From: Sphingobacteriales bacterium
GTDB taxonomy: Bacteria > Bacteroidota > Bacteroidia > Chitinophagales > UBA2359
Direction: 5' to 3'
DNA length: 64,000 nt
Assembly (NCBI GenBank): GCA_016711285.1
Contig: JADJTG010000013.1
Location: 226,001 to 290,000 of the forward strand
Part shown: positions 17,731 through 26,368 of the stretch, piece after piece
How positions within the stretch are numbered: the stretch's first letter is position 1
Layout of the letters: every line of letters starts with the position of its first letter
Made by a program: the position numbers and the translations under genes
Notes under the pieces: model-generated
Seen by the model: the letters and a program-made list of their open reading frames with translations, nothing else
What the model was told of the DNA's origin: nothing
Database searches by the model: none

Positions 17731-18047
17731 CCTCGGTTACCCCCTCCAACAATATGTGCAACAATAAAGAGTTATGAATATTTGCCTTATAAATAAGGGG
17801 TTTTTGAGAAAACAACCGCCCGCCGCCGCCTACTTTTGGGTGGAGTAGCGCACCCTACCCTAAAAAAACGCCTCCGACCTAAGCATCAGGCACAAAAACA
17901 GCCCTACCACTCCCCAAAATACCGCCGGACGCTGTTTTTAAACAAAAAAAACGAGGAGCACTTTCAACAGTACCCCCCGTTTTTCCATCTACTTAAATAC
18001 CTTCGCCACCCGCTTTGGGCGTGGGTGCGGTCGGTTTTCATAGAAAT

Positions 18048-19007
18048 TCACTGTTTTAAGATTTTGAAATAAAAAGATTGCTGCTGTTCGTTGCTCATCT
18101 GTAAAATATACAAAGCCGCCGGCAAATGGCTTATATCAATATCCGCAGCAGTATAATTTATTGTTATTTGTTGCCCCGAAAGCTGATAAAGATTAGCTGT
18201 AAATGTTCTATTGATAGGTTGCAATACAATCCGCTGTGTTGCTGCATCATAATAAGCCGTCGGCGTTTGGTTTGTATTGGGTGCTGAATTAATGCCCGTA
18301 GGCGCGCACTCCGCCGAAATGCCGCTATTGTAGTAGCCGATGATATTGTCTTCGTAGCAGAGGAAATGATGAGGGTTGCATTCGTGATACATAGTCATTA
18401 TATTGTCGCAAAATAGCTCGTTCTTGGTCAGGAATAGACTATAAGGCGTGCCTATATTTTCAGTTACAGTAAAAGTGGTGTCCAATGCACTTGGATTCCA
18501 ACCTATCTCGCTGTCTAATCTCAATCTGGAGGCGGTATATCTTCTCAATGGAAAACCATTTATGACAACAGTATCTTTTGTTTGTATAGTGTAATCATAA
18601 TTACAAATTAAGCCTGCAATAGTGTAGGTATCTCCTACCTCTAAATCAAAATCAAACCACTTTGAAAAACCATTGTGGTCTTTGTTAAAAATATAAATTG
18701 CTCCGTTTTCTTTATAGGTATAAATGCTATCTTCATCGTAGGGCAGTACGTAAAAATAGGTGTCGGTGATGGGGGTACTCCATGTAATTACTTTGCAGGT
18801 TTTTCCTTGCACTTCTTTTTCGGCTACACATTCGTACAGCACATATTTGGAGGCACAATCAGAGCCGCCAATGCTGCACCACCACTTCGCCCCAATGGGC
18901 GCAAACTCGGCATTTTGGGCGCGAGCTTCGGGCGGCAATAATACAAATATCCACGCTGCCGATAGCAGCAACCAACGAGAGAATAATAAAAAGTATTGAG
19001 TGTTCAT
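18048..19007 (-). CDS. Secreted T9SS cargo, 'QNAEFAP' paralog family (member 1)
   Basis: 319 residues. A signal peptide (MNTQYFLLFSRWLLLSAAWIFVL) is followed by the family block PPEARAQNAEFAPIGAKW; cleavage is likely after ARA. The mature part has the features common in this cargo type: a Lys-Thr-Cys-Lys strand (QGKTCKVI), FDLEVGDTYTIAG, TVVINGFPLRRY, ENIGTPYSL and FLCYEDN. The end (LYQLSGQQI...DISHLPAALYILQM...FKILKQ) is a type A T9SS sorting tail, so the protein should reach the cell surface or medium. Function unknown. It is the second gene of a leftward pair and its 3' end abuts repeat element A. Confidence 0.8.
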   Translation of the reverse strand: MNTQYFLLFSRWLLLSAAWIFVLLPPEARAQNAEFAPIGAKWWCSIGGSDCASKYVLYECVAEKEVQGKTCKVITWSTPITDTYFYVLPYDEDSIYTYKENGAIYIFNKDHNGFSKWFDFDLEVGDTYTIAGLICNYDYTIQTKDTVVINGFPLRRYTASRLRLDSEIGWNPSALDTTFTVTENIGTPYSLFLTKNELFCDNIMTMYHECNPHHFLCYEDNIIGYYNSGISAECAPTGINSAPNTNQTPTAYYDAATQRIVLQPINRTFTANLYQLSGQQITINYTAADIDISHLPAALYILQMSNEQQQSFYFKILKQ

Positions 19008-19177
19008 AAGGAAAAATTGATAATTGAGAATATCGTTTTTTTATGTTCTTTCTCTTTGCGGCTCTGCGGCTTTGCGGTTAGCAACTTTTTTCACCGCTAA
19101 GGCACGAAGGCGCGAAGTTGTTTTTTTATGGGATAAGAGTGCTAATTCAAAAGTTAGCGTTCATCATCTTTTAAAAT
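19008..19177 (-). repeat. Paralog upstream module, short form
   Basis: The gap between the two leftward paralog genes matches the reverse complement of the gap at 40589-40752 almost base for base, including TTAGCGTTCATCATC, ATGGGATAAGAG and the imperfect palindrome of GCGGT-type arms (CTTTGCGGCTCTGCGGCTTTGCGGT against the ACCGCTAAGGCACGAAGGCGCGAAG strand). It carries the translation start region AATTTTTCCTTATG shared by the family. Confidence 0.8.
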
Positions 19178-20164
19178 TTAAAAAATTTGTGATTGAATAA
19201 AAATATGGTCTTGTTTGAGTACGGCTATATAGGGTTGGTTATTAGATAAATACAAATGCTGTGCAGTGGCATAGCTGCCCTTGTATAGTTGCTGCCCCCA
19301 CATATTATAAATATCCAAACTCAACGCTTCGGCGGGCGGCTGCGCAAGCTGAAAATAAATCGTTTGCGTACCTACCCGACAGGGCAAAGTATAAGCAGCC
19401 GCTTCATTTGCTGCAATTCCCGTAAATTCGTAATAATCGCAAGTGGGGTACTTGCTCTCTTCATTGTGATATAAGCCTATTTCTGTGTCTTCGTAGCAGC
19501 GCAGTTCATCGGAACCTATTAAATAATCGGTAAAACCAAAATGATATGCCTGCACATCTAATATTTCATCTATCAAAAACCCACTATATAATCCTATTTT
19601 TTCAGTGATTACGAAAGAATTATCTTGCCAAAATGCAAGTGCATCAGTTGCTACTACTTTACCCTTTAACTGTCTCAATGCCATTCCGTTGATTTCTACG
19701 GTATCTACGCTTTGAATTAATATTTGAAAAAACTTATTGAAGCGCAAACGACTGATGAGCGTATCACCGACATTTAAAGAAAAATCATATTGTAGTAAAA
19801 ATTTTTGCGTAGGCGGGTGATATACATACACTTCGCTATTGTTTTGGTGTACATAAAAAGTGTCGGGGGCGAAAGTGAGCTCTTCTCCGTCATAATCATA
19901 ATAACTGGTAGCATACTCATCTCTACATATCATTTTGCAGTTTTTTTCGTGAACAATAGTATCCTTTAAAACGGTGTACTGTAAATAACCATTCTTCGTT
20001 TCACAATTAGTCAGATAAATACAATTTGTTCCATACCACCACTTCGCCCCAATGGGCGCAAACTCGGCATTTTGGGCGCGGGCTTCGGGCGGCGATAATA
20101 CAAATATCCACGTTGCCAATAGCAGTAGCCAACGTGGGAGTAATAAAAAGTATTGAGTGTTCAT
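19178..20164 (-). CDS. Secreted T9SS cargo, 'QNAEFAP' paralog family (member 2)
   Basis: 328 residues with signal peptide and the PPEARAQNAEFAPIGAKW block, then WYG. It is the closest relative of the gene at 39608: long stretches are the same (FNKFFQILIQSV; EDTEIGLYHNEESKYPTCDY; the end IYNMWGQQLYKG to the stop), but residues about 48-78 and 170-230 differ strongly. The C-terminal part (ALSLDIYNMWGQQLYKGS...LYLSNNQPYIAVLKQD) resembles a type A T9SS tail that lacks the usual last Lys motif, and it ends IQSQIF rather than IQSQFFKF. First gene of the leftward pair, behind the long upstream module. Function unknown. Confidence 0.82.
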   Translation of the reverse strand: MNTQYFLLLPRWLLLLATWIFVLSPPEARAQNAEFAPIGAKWWYGTNCIYLTNCETKNGYLQYTVLKDTIVHEKNCKMICRDEYATSYYDYDGEELTFAPDTFYVHQNNSEVYVYHPPTQKFLLQYDFSLNVGDTLISRLRFNKFFQILIQSVDTVEINGMALRQLKGKVVATDALAFWQDNSFVITEKIGLYSGFLIDEILDVQAYHFGFTDYLIGSDELRCYEDTEIGLYHNEESKYPTCDYYEFTGIAANEAAAYTLPCRVGTQTIYFQLAQPPAEALSLDIYNMWGQQLYKGSYATAQHLYLSNNQPYIAVLKQDHIFIQSQIF

Positions 20165-20346
20165 AAGGAAAAATTGATAATTTAGAATATCGTCTTTTAT
20201 GTTCTTTCTCTTTGCGGCTCTGCGGTTAGTAGCTTTTTTTACCGCTAAGACGCTAAGGCGCGAAGTTGTTTTTTTAATATAATAACGGCACTAATTTAAC
20301 GCATTTTTTTTAAGTAGCAGGTGAGGAGTGTCATTGTTTTGTAAAA
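20165..20346 (-). repeat. Paralog upstream module, long form
   Basis: Read on the minus strand: TTTTACAAAACAATGACA, a spacer, GCGTTAAATTAGTGCCGTTAT, an A-run, then the imperfect palindrome with arms CTTCGCGCCTTAGCGTCTTAGCGGT and ACCGCAGAGCCGCAAAG, and GAAAGAACATAAAAGACGAT up to the start codon. The same order occurs before the genes at 39608 and 61551. It may hold the promoter of these genes or be a repeat that travels with them. Confidence 0.75.
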
Positions 20347-20380
20347 CTTGTGTGGTATTACTGCCTTTCCCTCTGTCCCC

Positions 20381-20450
20381 TTTTTCCGAAGCGGGGAAGT
20401 TTTTATCAGCATATTGATAAAGTTTCAACTTTGTCAATGTTAAAAAGCCA
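20381..20450. repeat. Dispersed repeat fragment
   Basis: TTCCGAAGCGGGGAAGTTTTTATCAG followed by GATAAAGTT and ACTTTGTCAATGTT. It resembles the reverse complement of 62585-62625 (TTTTTATCAG next to ACTTTGACAAAGTT) and shares the latter word with repeat elements A and B. No gene is here. Confidence 0.5.
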
Positions 20451-20478
20451 GAATTTTTTTTATCTTTGCTCCCACACT

Positions 20479-20585
20479 ACACGGGGTGCCTTTTTGTTTT
20501 TTTTTGTGATAAAAAAGAACAATGAAATACAGGCTGAGAACATACCCATTGAACCTGAGCAGGTAATGCTGCTAAGGAATAAAAG
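20479..20585 (+). ncRNA. TPP riboswitch (THI element)
   Basis: The conserved blocks of the thiamin pyrophosphate aptamer are present in order: GGGGTGCC (20483-20490), a T-rich/A-rich variable arm, CAGGCTGAGA (20530-20539), ACCC, TGAACCTGAGCAGGTAATGC and CTAAGGAATA. The aptamer senses TPP. A hairpin followed by a T-run stands downstream and before the receptor gene, so binding would favour early termination when thiamin is plentiful. The outer stem is weak in this reading, but the core blocks are unmistakable. Confidence 0.92.
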
Positions 20586-20616
20586 GTCGGTTTAAACGAA
20601 AAATGTAGTTTATTCC

Positions 20617-20656
20617 ACCGTTGCCCCTCCCCGATGGCGGCGGTATTTATTTTTTA
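20617..20656 (+). terminator. Terminator hairpin of the TPP riboswitch expression platform
   Basis: ACCGTTGCC (20617-20625) pairs with GGCGGCGGT (20636-20644) with two G-U pairs across the loop CCTCCCCGAT, followed by ATTTATTTTTT. It lies between the aptamer and the start codon at 20685, the position of an expression platform. Confidence 0.65.
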
Positions 20657-20684
20657 ATGACTTTGAGTGCAAAACACATTTTGT

Positions 20685-23240
20685 ATGAACTTGTATGTAC
20701 AACTCTTGGGTGTCAGCAGGCTATTGCTGTGCCCTTGCTTTGCTGTTGCTGTGCTGTTGTCGGCTGTTGCCACTTCTGTAAGCGCACAATCGTTGCGGGG
20801 TACTGTGACTGATGCCGATACCCGCGAGGCTATTCCTTTTGCTATTATTACGGCAATTTCCGCAGAAAGTAACCATAATAACAACACCGTTTTTTCTGCA
20901 CAAAGCGATATGGCAGGGGCTTTTGATATGGAAGCTCTGCCTGCTGCTGTTTATCGTGTGGCAGTGCGTTGTATCGGTTATCAGCCGGATACTTTAACAC
21001 TCACCCTCCCTGCTCTTGCTCCTTTATATATAGCTTTACAACCCGCCTCTTTTCAGTTGGCGGTGCCGGTGCTTATCAGTGCTACCCGCGCCAATCATTT
21101 TACGCCGATGGCTTATACCTATGTGGGGCGTGCCGAATTAGACAAAAACAATACCGGCGTAGATGTGCCGTATCTGCTGCAAAGTATTCCGGCGGCAGTG
21201 GTGAGTTCTGATGCGGGGGCGGGTATCGGCTATACGGCTTTGCGGATTCGCGGTGCAGATGCCACCCGCACCAATGTTACTATCAACGGCGTACCGCTCA
21301 ACGATTCGGAGTCGCAGGCGGTGTATTGGGTAGATTTGCCCGACTTCGCCTCTTCGGTGCAGGGTATTCAGGTGCAGCGCGGCGTAGGTACTTCTACCAA
21401 CGGTGCTAATGCTTTTGGTGCAACTATTAATTTGGAGAGCAATCGATTTGCCGATACTGCTTTTGCGTGGATTAATGTGGGCGGCGGCTCTTTTGATACG
21501 CGCAAAGCTGCAGCACAGGTAGGCACCGGATTGCTCCGGCAACGCTGGGCTTTGCAAGCGCGTTTATCGGCAATTCAATCCGGCGGTTTTATTGACCGCG
21601 CTACCTCCGATTTGCGCTCTTTTCATATCAGTGCCGCTTATAATAACCTCAAAAAAAATCATTCCCTTTATTTTCATCTTTTTTCCGGTCACGAAATTAC
21701 TTATCAGGCTTGGTATGGTGTGCCTTTGGATATTTTACAAAGTGGCAACCGCACCTATAATCCGGCGGGATTTATCAACGACAGCACTTTTTATGAGCAG
21801 CAGGAAGATAATTACCGCCAAACGCATTATCAGTTGCACTGGAATCATCAGCCTTTGCATCAGGATAAATGGTCGTTTTCGGCAACCTTGCACTACACGC
21901 ACGGCGGTGGTTATTACGAAGAATATCGCCCGCAAGATGATGTAGAACGCTATGGTGTTGCTCCTTTTGTGGTGGGCGATACAACGATTACTGTCGCCGA
22001 CATCGTGCGCCGCCGTCATTTGAGCAATGATTTTTATGGATTTATCGGCTCGGCGGTGTATCAGCAGCAGCAGCACCGTTTTATTTTAGGTGCTGCGCTA
22101 AATCAGTATTTAGGAGTACATTTCGGTACTTTAGTTTGGGGACAGTATATAGGCAACTATCTATTGCCCGCTGCCCGATATTATGAAAATGATGCTTTGA
22201 AAAACGATTATAATGCTTTTGTAAAATATTATTTCACTTTCAAAGATAAGCTCACCTTCTTTGCTGATGCGCAATTGCGTGCTGTATATTACGATTATTT
22301 GGGTTTTGATGCCAATTTACTACCGCTTCAGCAGGCGGCGCATTTGTTTTTTTTCAATCCCAAAGGCGGTGTGGTGTGGAATATGGGCGAAGGAAAACAG
22401 TGCTATGCTTCGGTGGCGCGTGCCTCACACGAGCCGAACCGCAACGATTTTGTGGCAGCACCTCCCCAACAACAACCCATATCCGAACAACTCACCGACT
22501 ATGAGGCGGGCTATCGCTGGAGCAGGGGTGGCGCGCGTTTTCAGGGAAATGTGTATTATATGTACTTCAAAAATCAACTCGCCCTCAACGGCGGCATCAA
22601 TGATGTGGGCGAATATACCCGTGTCAATATTCCGCGCAGCTATCGTGTGGGTATAGAGTTGGAAGCGGCTTTGCCCTTACATCGCTATTGGTTTTGGAAC
22701 GGAAATATCGCATGGAGCCGTAATAAAGCATTAGAATTTGACGAAGTGGTAGATGCTTTTTTGCCGCCCGATTATAACCAAAAAGTGCACCTGCATTATC
22801 AAAATACTGATTTAGCTTTGTCGCCGGCGGTAGTGGCTTACAGCGAATTGTTGTTCAAACCCCATTTTGCCACTTCTATACAAACCGAAATTTCGTGGAT
22901 TAGCAAATATGTGAGCAGGCAGTATTTGGATAATACTCAAAATAAAAATGCTGATTTGGCGCAGCAAATAGAAAATATACCCACAGCGCAGCGTTTTATT
23001 GCACCGGCTTGGGTAAATGATATGCGTTTGAGAATGATACTGACGAACAGTAAAGTTTTTAGGCAGATGGCTTTTACTTTGCAGTTGCGCAATTTGCTCA
23101 ATGCCCGCTACGAAGCCAACGGCTACACATTCCGGTATATCGCCGAAGATGCGTCTGCTGCTCCTGCTTTATACGAAAGTGTATATTTATTTCCGCAAGC
23201 GGGGCGCAATGTATTATTGGGTATGGAATGGAGGTTTTGA
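20685..23240 (+). CDS. TonB-dependent outer-membrane receptor, probably for thiamin
   Basis: About 851 residues from the ATG at 20685 (a GTG at 20667 adds six). A signal peptide ends at SVSAQ. A carboxypeptidase-regulatory-like domain (LRGTVTDADTREAIPFA) at about 35-120 is typical of Bacteroidota receptors. The plug (IRGADATRTNVTINGVPLNDSESQAVYW) follows, then a 22-strand-type barrel with repeated aromatic ends and a final Phe (LLGMEWRF). It would take up its ligand across the outer membrane using TonB energy. The TPP riboswitch just upstream points to thiamin or a precursor; thiamin-regulated receptors of this sort are known in Bacteroidota. No inner-membrane partner (PnuT type) is in the window. 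Confidence 0.93.
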   Translation: MNLYVQLLGVSRLLLCPCFAVAVLLSAVATSVSAQSLRGTVTDADTREAIPFAIITAISAESNHNNNTVFSAQSDMAGAFDMEALPAAVYRVAVRCIGYQPDTLTLTLPALAPLYIALQPASFQLAVPVLISATRANHFTPMAYTYVGRAELDKNNTGVDVPYLLQSIPAAVVSSDAGAGIGYTALRIRGADATRTNVTINGVPLNDSESQAVYWVDLPDFASSVQGIQVQRGVGTSTNGANAFGATINLESNRFADTAFAWINVGGGSFDTRKAAAQVGTGLLRQRWALQARLSAIQSGGFIDRATSDLRSFHISAAYNNLKKNHSLYFHLFSGHEITYQAWYGVPLDILQSGNRTYNPAGFINDSTFYEQQEDNYRQTHYQLHWNHQPLHQDKWSFSATLHYTHGGGYYEEYRPQDDVERYGVAPFVVGDTTITVADIVRRRHLSNDFYGFIGSAVYQQQQHRFILGAALNQYLGVHFGTLVWGQYIGNYLLPAARYYENDALKNDYNAFVKYYFTFKDKLTFFADAQLRAVYYDYLGFDANLLPLQQAAHLFFFNPKGGVVWNMGEGKQCYASVARASHEPNRNDFVAAPPQQQPISEQLTDYEAGYRWSRGGARFQGNVYYMYFKNQLALNGGINDVGEYTRVNIPRSYRVGIELEAALPLHRYWFWNGNIAWSRNKALEFDEVVDAFLPPDYNQKVHLHYQNTDLALSPAVVAYSELLFKPHFATSIQTEISWISKYVSRQYLDNTQNKNADLAQQIENIPTAQRFIAPAWVNDMRLRMILTNSKVFRQMAFTLQLRNLLNARYEANGYTFRYIAEDASAAPALYESVYLFPQAGRNVLLGMEWRF

Positions 23241-23269
23241 TAGGCGAGCGGAAATAACGGCTAACTGCT

Positions 23270-24088
23270 TTATTTGCAAACTCTTTGCAAAACACCATCT
23301 TTTAGCTCATAAAATATCGTTTCATCTGCTTGTTTGATAACATTGTTATCCCAATCCATATCAGTACCCGTTTTGTGCAAGACAACACTGAGGAGGTTTT
23401 TGTCGGTTGTTGCTGTTGTATTGTATTGATAAGCATCTGCTTCGTTTTCAACCATACCCATATTGTCGGCATATTTGATGTAGCTCAATATCTCTTTTCC
23501 GCCTGTGTACCACGTTGCAATATTTTCTGTCACGCCTTGTCCTGTGTAAGTGCTGTTCACTTCTACGGCGTACCACTCTTCTCTGAGTTGTATCAATGCC
23601 ACTTCGCCCGCATTGCCCCAAGCACCGTAGGGCATTGTATATTTTTCAAAATATACAATGTTCCAATGGTTGGAGTCGTCGTTTTTAAATAATTCAATGA
23701 TACTCAGCACCGGAGCGCAAAAATGGCAAGCGGCATATTCTTCTTCACTTTCTTTGAAATAGGTGGCGGTGAGCAGGAGACGCACTGTGCCGTAAGTGCT
23801 GCGGTGTTCAAAAACGGTATCTAATTCGGTGTAGAGCATACCGTCAAAAGATTCCCCGAATTGCAGGCGTTCCGATAAATTGGGTTTCCAGCGACAGACT
23901 TTTTGTTGAGCATCAAATTTTCCTTCAAAAAGCGTAGCAATGATGTGTTGTGGTGAGTCGGTGGGCAAAAATTCAATTTCTTGTGCCGCCGCCGATTGTG
24001 TTATCGCCAAACAACAGCAGCTATACCACAATAAGGCAATGCTGTATTTTTTTATTATCTGCCTGAAAAAATAAGTGCCTACGCTCAT
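23270..24088 (-). CDS. Secreted hypothetical protein
   Basis: 272 residues. A hydrophobic signal peptide (residues 15-35, ending QSAAAQ) is followed by EIEFLPTDSP and a mostly polar body with no motif that I recognise. Cys residues appear as C..C in CHFCAP. There is no sorting tail and no lipobox, so it is probably periplasmic. The stop lies 30 bp from the receptor stop; the two genes converge. On the other side dxs begins upstream on the same strand, 63 bp away. Confidence 0.65.
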   Translation of the reverse strand: MSVGTYFFRQIIKKYSIALLWYSCCCLAITQSAAAQEIEFLPTDSPQHIIATLFEGKFDAQQKVCRWKPNLSERLQFGESFDGMLYTELDTVFEHRSTYGTVRLLLTATYFKESEEEYAACHFCAPVLSIIELFKNDDSNHWNIVYFEKYTMPYGAWGNAGEVALIQLREEWYAVEVNSTYTGQGVTENIATWYTGGKEILSYIKYADNMGMVENEADAYQYNTTATTDKNLLSVVLHKTGTDMDWDNNVIKQADETIFYELKDGVLQRVCK

Positions 24089-24151
24089 GTGTTATGTTTT
24101 TTTTATGGAAAATGAGATTGTTTTGCTGATAAATCTCTTGTAAACACACGC

Positions 24152-26086
24152 TTATACTTTTACATATTGTTGCACTTGTAACATTTTCTTCGCTGTTTGA
24201 TAAATGCTTTCTGCATCAAAGCCGCACTCTGCCCAAAGTTCGGGCTGGCTGCCGTGGTCAACGAAGCGGTCGGGGATTCCCAAGCGTTTCACCTGTGCCG
24301 TATAGCCTTCATCTGCCATCATTTCCAACACGGCACTTCCAAAGCCACCCATCACGCAGCCATCTTCTATGGTGATGATTTTATCAAAGTTTTCAAATAC
24401 TTCGCGCAGTAATGCGTGGTCTAAAGGTTTTACAAAACGGAGGTCGTAGTGGGCGGCTTCTATGCCTTCTTTTTCCAACATTTTACAAGCCTGCACCGCA
24501 AAATTTCCCGGGTGTCCGATGCTCAAAATAGCAATGTCTTTGCCGGCTTTTACTTGGTATCCTTTGCCTATGCCGATTTCTTCAAAAGGCTGCTGCCAAT
24601 CTACTATCACGCCTTCGCCGCGCGGGTAGCGGATAGATGAAGGGAAAGCGTTTTTGTCTAATTGCAAGGTGTACATCAAATTGCGCAACTCTATTTCGTT
24701 CATCGGTGCGCATACCACCATATTCGGAATACAACGGAAATACGCCAAATCAAAAGCACCATGGTGCGTAGCCCCGTCAGCACCTGCCAAGCCGCCTCTG
24801 TCCAAGCAGAAAATTACATGTAAATTCTGCAAAGCCACATCGTGTACCACTTGGTCGTAGGCGCGTTGCATAAATGAAGAATAAATATTGCAAAAAGGTA
24901 CTAAACCCTGTGTTGCCAAACCCGCCGCAAACGTTACGGCGTGCTGCTCGCAAATGCCCACATCAAAAGCACGCTCCGGCATCGCTGCCATCATCATATT
25001 TAGGCTGCAACCACTCGGCATTGCCGGCGTGATGCCCATCACTTTTTCGTTTTTTTGCGCTAATTCAATGATGGTTTTGCCGAAAACATCTTGATATTTC
25101 GGCGGCTGCGGCTTGGTAGGGGCAGATTTATAAATTTCACCCGTTATTTTGTCAAATAGTCCCGGAGCGTGCCATTTGGTTTGGTCTTGCTCGGCTAAGG
25201 TAAAGCCTTTGCCCTTTACCGTAAGACAGTGCAGCAGTTTGGGTCCCGGAATGTTTCTGAGGTCTGAAAGCACTTCTACCAACTTGTTGATGTCGTGCCC
25301 ATCAATAGGACCGAAATAGCGCAAACCCAAAGACTCAAAAAAGTTGCCTTGTTTGGATAACATTCCTTTCAGTGCGCCTTCTACTTTGGAGGCTATTTCC
25401 TGTGCATTTTTGCCGAATTTGCTCAGTCCGCCGAGTAAGTTCCATACTTCATCGCGTACTTTGTTGTAGGTGGGCGAGGTGGTAATGTCGGTGAGGTATT
25501 CTTTTAAGCCGCCCACGTTGGGGTCAATGCTCATGCAGTTGTCGTTGAGTATAATCAGCACATTGGCATCGCTTACGCCTGCATTGTTGAGGGCTTCGAA
25601 AGCCATACCGCCCGTGAGTGCGCCATCGCCGATAACGGCTACCACCTGACGGTTTTTTTCTTTGTGGTATTTGCTCGCTTCTGCCATACCCAAAGCCGCC
25701 GAAATAGATGTAGAGGAGTGTCCTACTCCAAAAGTGTCGTATTCGCTTTCTTTGCGCTTCGGAAAACCACTGATACCTTTATAAATACGGTTGGTATGAA
25801 ACATATCGCGCCGCCCCGTGAGCACTTTGTGCCCATAAGCCTGATGCCCCACGTCCCATACCAATTGGTCGTAGGGCGTATCAAACACATAATGCAGAGC
25901 TACCGTTAATTCTACTACACCCAAACTTGCCCCAAAATGACCACCATTGACGGAAATGGTATGAATGAGGTAGTCGCGCAGTTCCTGACAAAGTTGGAAT
26001 AATTGGCGTTTGGGGAGTTTGCGCAAATCTGCCGGATACTGAATTTTGGGGAGCAATTCACCCGTAGCAGGTATAGAAATTGGCAT
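24152..26086 (-). CDS. dxs: 1-deoxy-D-xylulose-5-phosphate synthase
   Basis: 644 residues, full length. DXS joins pyruvate and glyceraldehyde 3-phosphate, using TPP, in the first step of the MEP isoprenoid pathway. The N-terminal part has VELTVALHYVFDTPYDQLVWDVGHQAYGHK, and the TPP-binding GDGALTGGMAFEALNNAG starts near residue 155. The central pyrimidine domain has the family's GICEQHAVTFAAGLA. The C-terminal domain has ITIEDGCVMGGFGSAV. No TPP riboswitch is seen before it. Confidence 0.97.
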   Translation of the reverse strand: MPISIPATGELLPKIQYPADLRKLPKRQLFQLCQELRDYLIHTISVNGGHFGASLGVVELTVALHYVFDTPYDQLVWDVGHQAYGHKVLTGRRDMFHTNRIYKGISGFPKRKESEYDTFGVGHSSTSISAALGMAEASKYHKEKNRQVVAVIGDGALTGGMAFEALNNAGVSDANVLIILNDNCMSIDPNVGGLKEYLTDITTSPTYNKVRDEVWNLLGGLSKFGKNAQEIASKVEGALKGMLSKQGNFFESLGLRYFGPIDGHDINKLVEVLSDLRNIPGPKLLHCLTVKGKGFTLAEQDQTKWHAPGLFDKITGEIYKSAPTKPQPPKYQDVFGKTIIELAQKNEKVMGITPAMPSGCSLNMMMAAMPERAFDVGICEQHAVTFAAGLATQGLVPFCNIYSSFMQRAYDQVVHDVALQNLHVIFCLDRGGLAGADGATHHGAFDLAYFRCIPNMVVCAPMNEIELRNLMYTLQLDKNAFPSSIRYPRGEGVIVDWQQPFEEIGIGKGYQVKAGKDIAILSIGHPGNFAVQACKMLEKEGIEAAHYDLRFVKPLDHALLREVFENFDKIITIEDGCVMGGFGSAVLEMMADEGYTAQVKRLGIPDRFVDHGSQPELWAECGFDAESIYQTAKKMLQVQQYVKV

Positions 26087-26368
26087 AAGAAGAGGATAAT
26101 TTTTTTACAAAATAACCGCACTACAAAAAGATGTTGGCAATAGCTGACAAGTTGCAACAAAACGCAAAATTATGCAATTTTGTTTACATTGATTGGATAT
26201 GGCTTAAAAAACACTACTTTTATGTTGAGAGAGGAGATGATATACAGGAAATCGAGAGTAAACGTGAGTAAATTGATGTATAAAAGAAACAGATGTTTTG
26301 TTCTTTTTTTTAATCAAGTGGTTTTTTTCCTAAAAGATCGTTACTTGTTTAAAATAATTCATTTAGTC

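Larger units (their letters stand above)
17299..17985 (+). repeat. Complex dispersed repeat element, copy A
   Basis: About 690 bp that recur, inverted, at 43977-44453. In order: a start block CTGAACCCTGATTTTTGGGA; a TTTGACAAAGTTC palindromic word; twelve 21-bp tandem repeats (17396-17647); three G8 tracts each within GGTAGGGGGGGGTAC; a perfect hairpin (17693-17708 with 17715-17730); and a 270-bp unique-looking part ending in GTACCCCCCGTTTTT at 17985. Copy A ends 63 bp from the 3' end of the next secreted-paralog gene. Beyond it, to 18047, nothing is recognised. Confidence 0.8.

Noticed and set aside
17836..18072. A 78-residue frame beginning MGGVAHPTLKKRLRPK, with a near-identical start in the inverted element at 44127
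   Set aside because: Both lie wholly inside the dispersed element and run out into unrelated flanks, one of them into the antisense of a paralog leader. Identity follows from repeat duplication and is no evidence of a protein.
20350..20595. Open frame across the riboswitch region
   Set aside because: It overlaps the conserved aptamer blocks, which explain the sequence; no protein family match.
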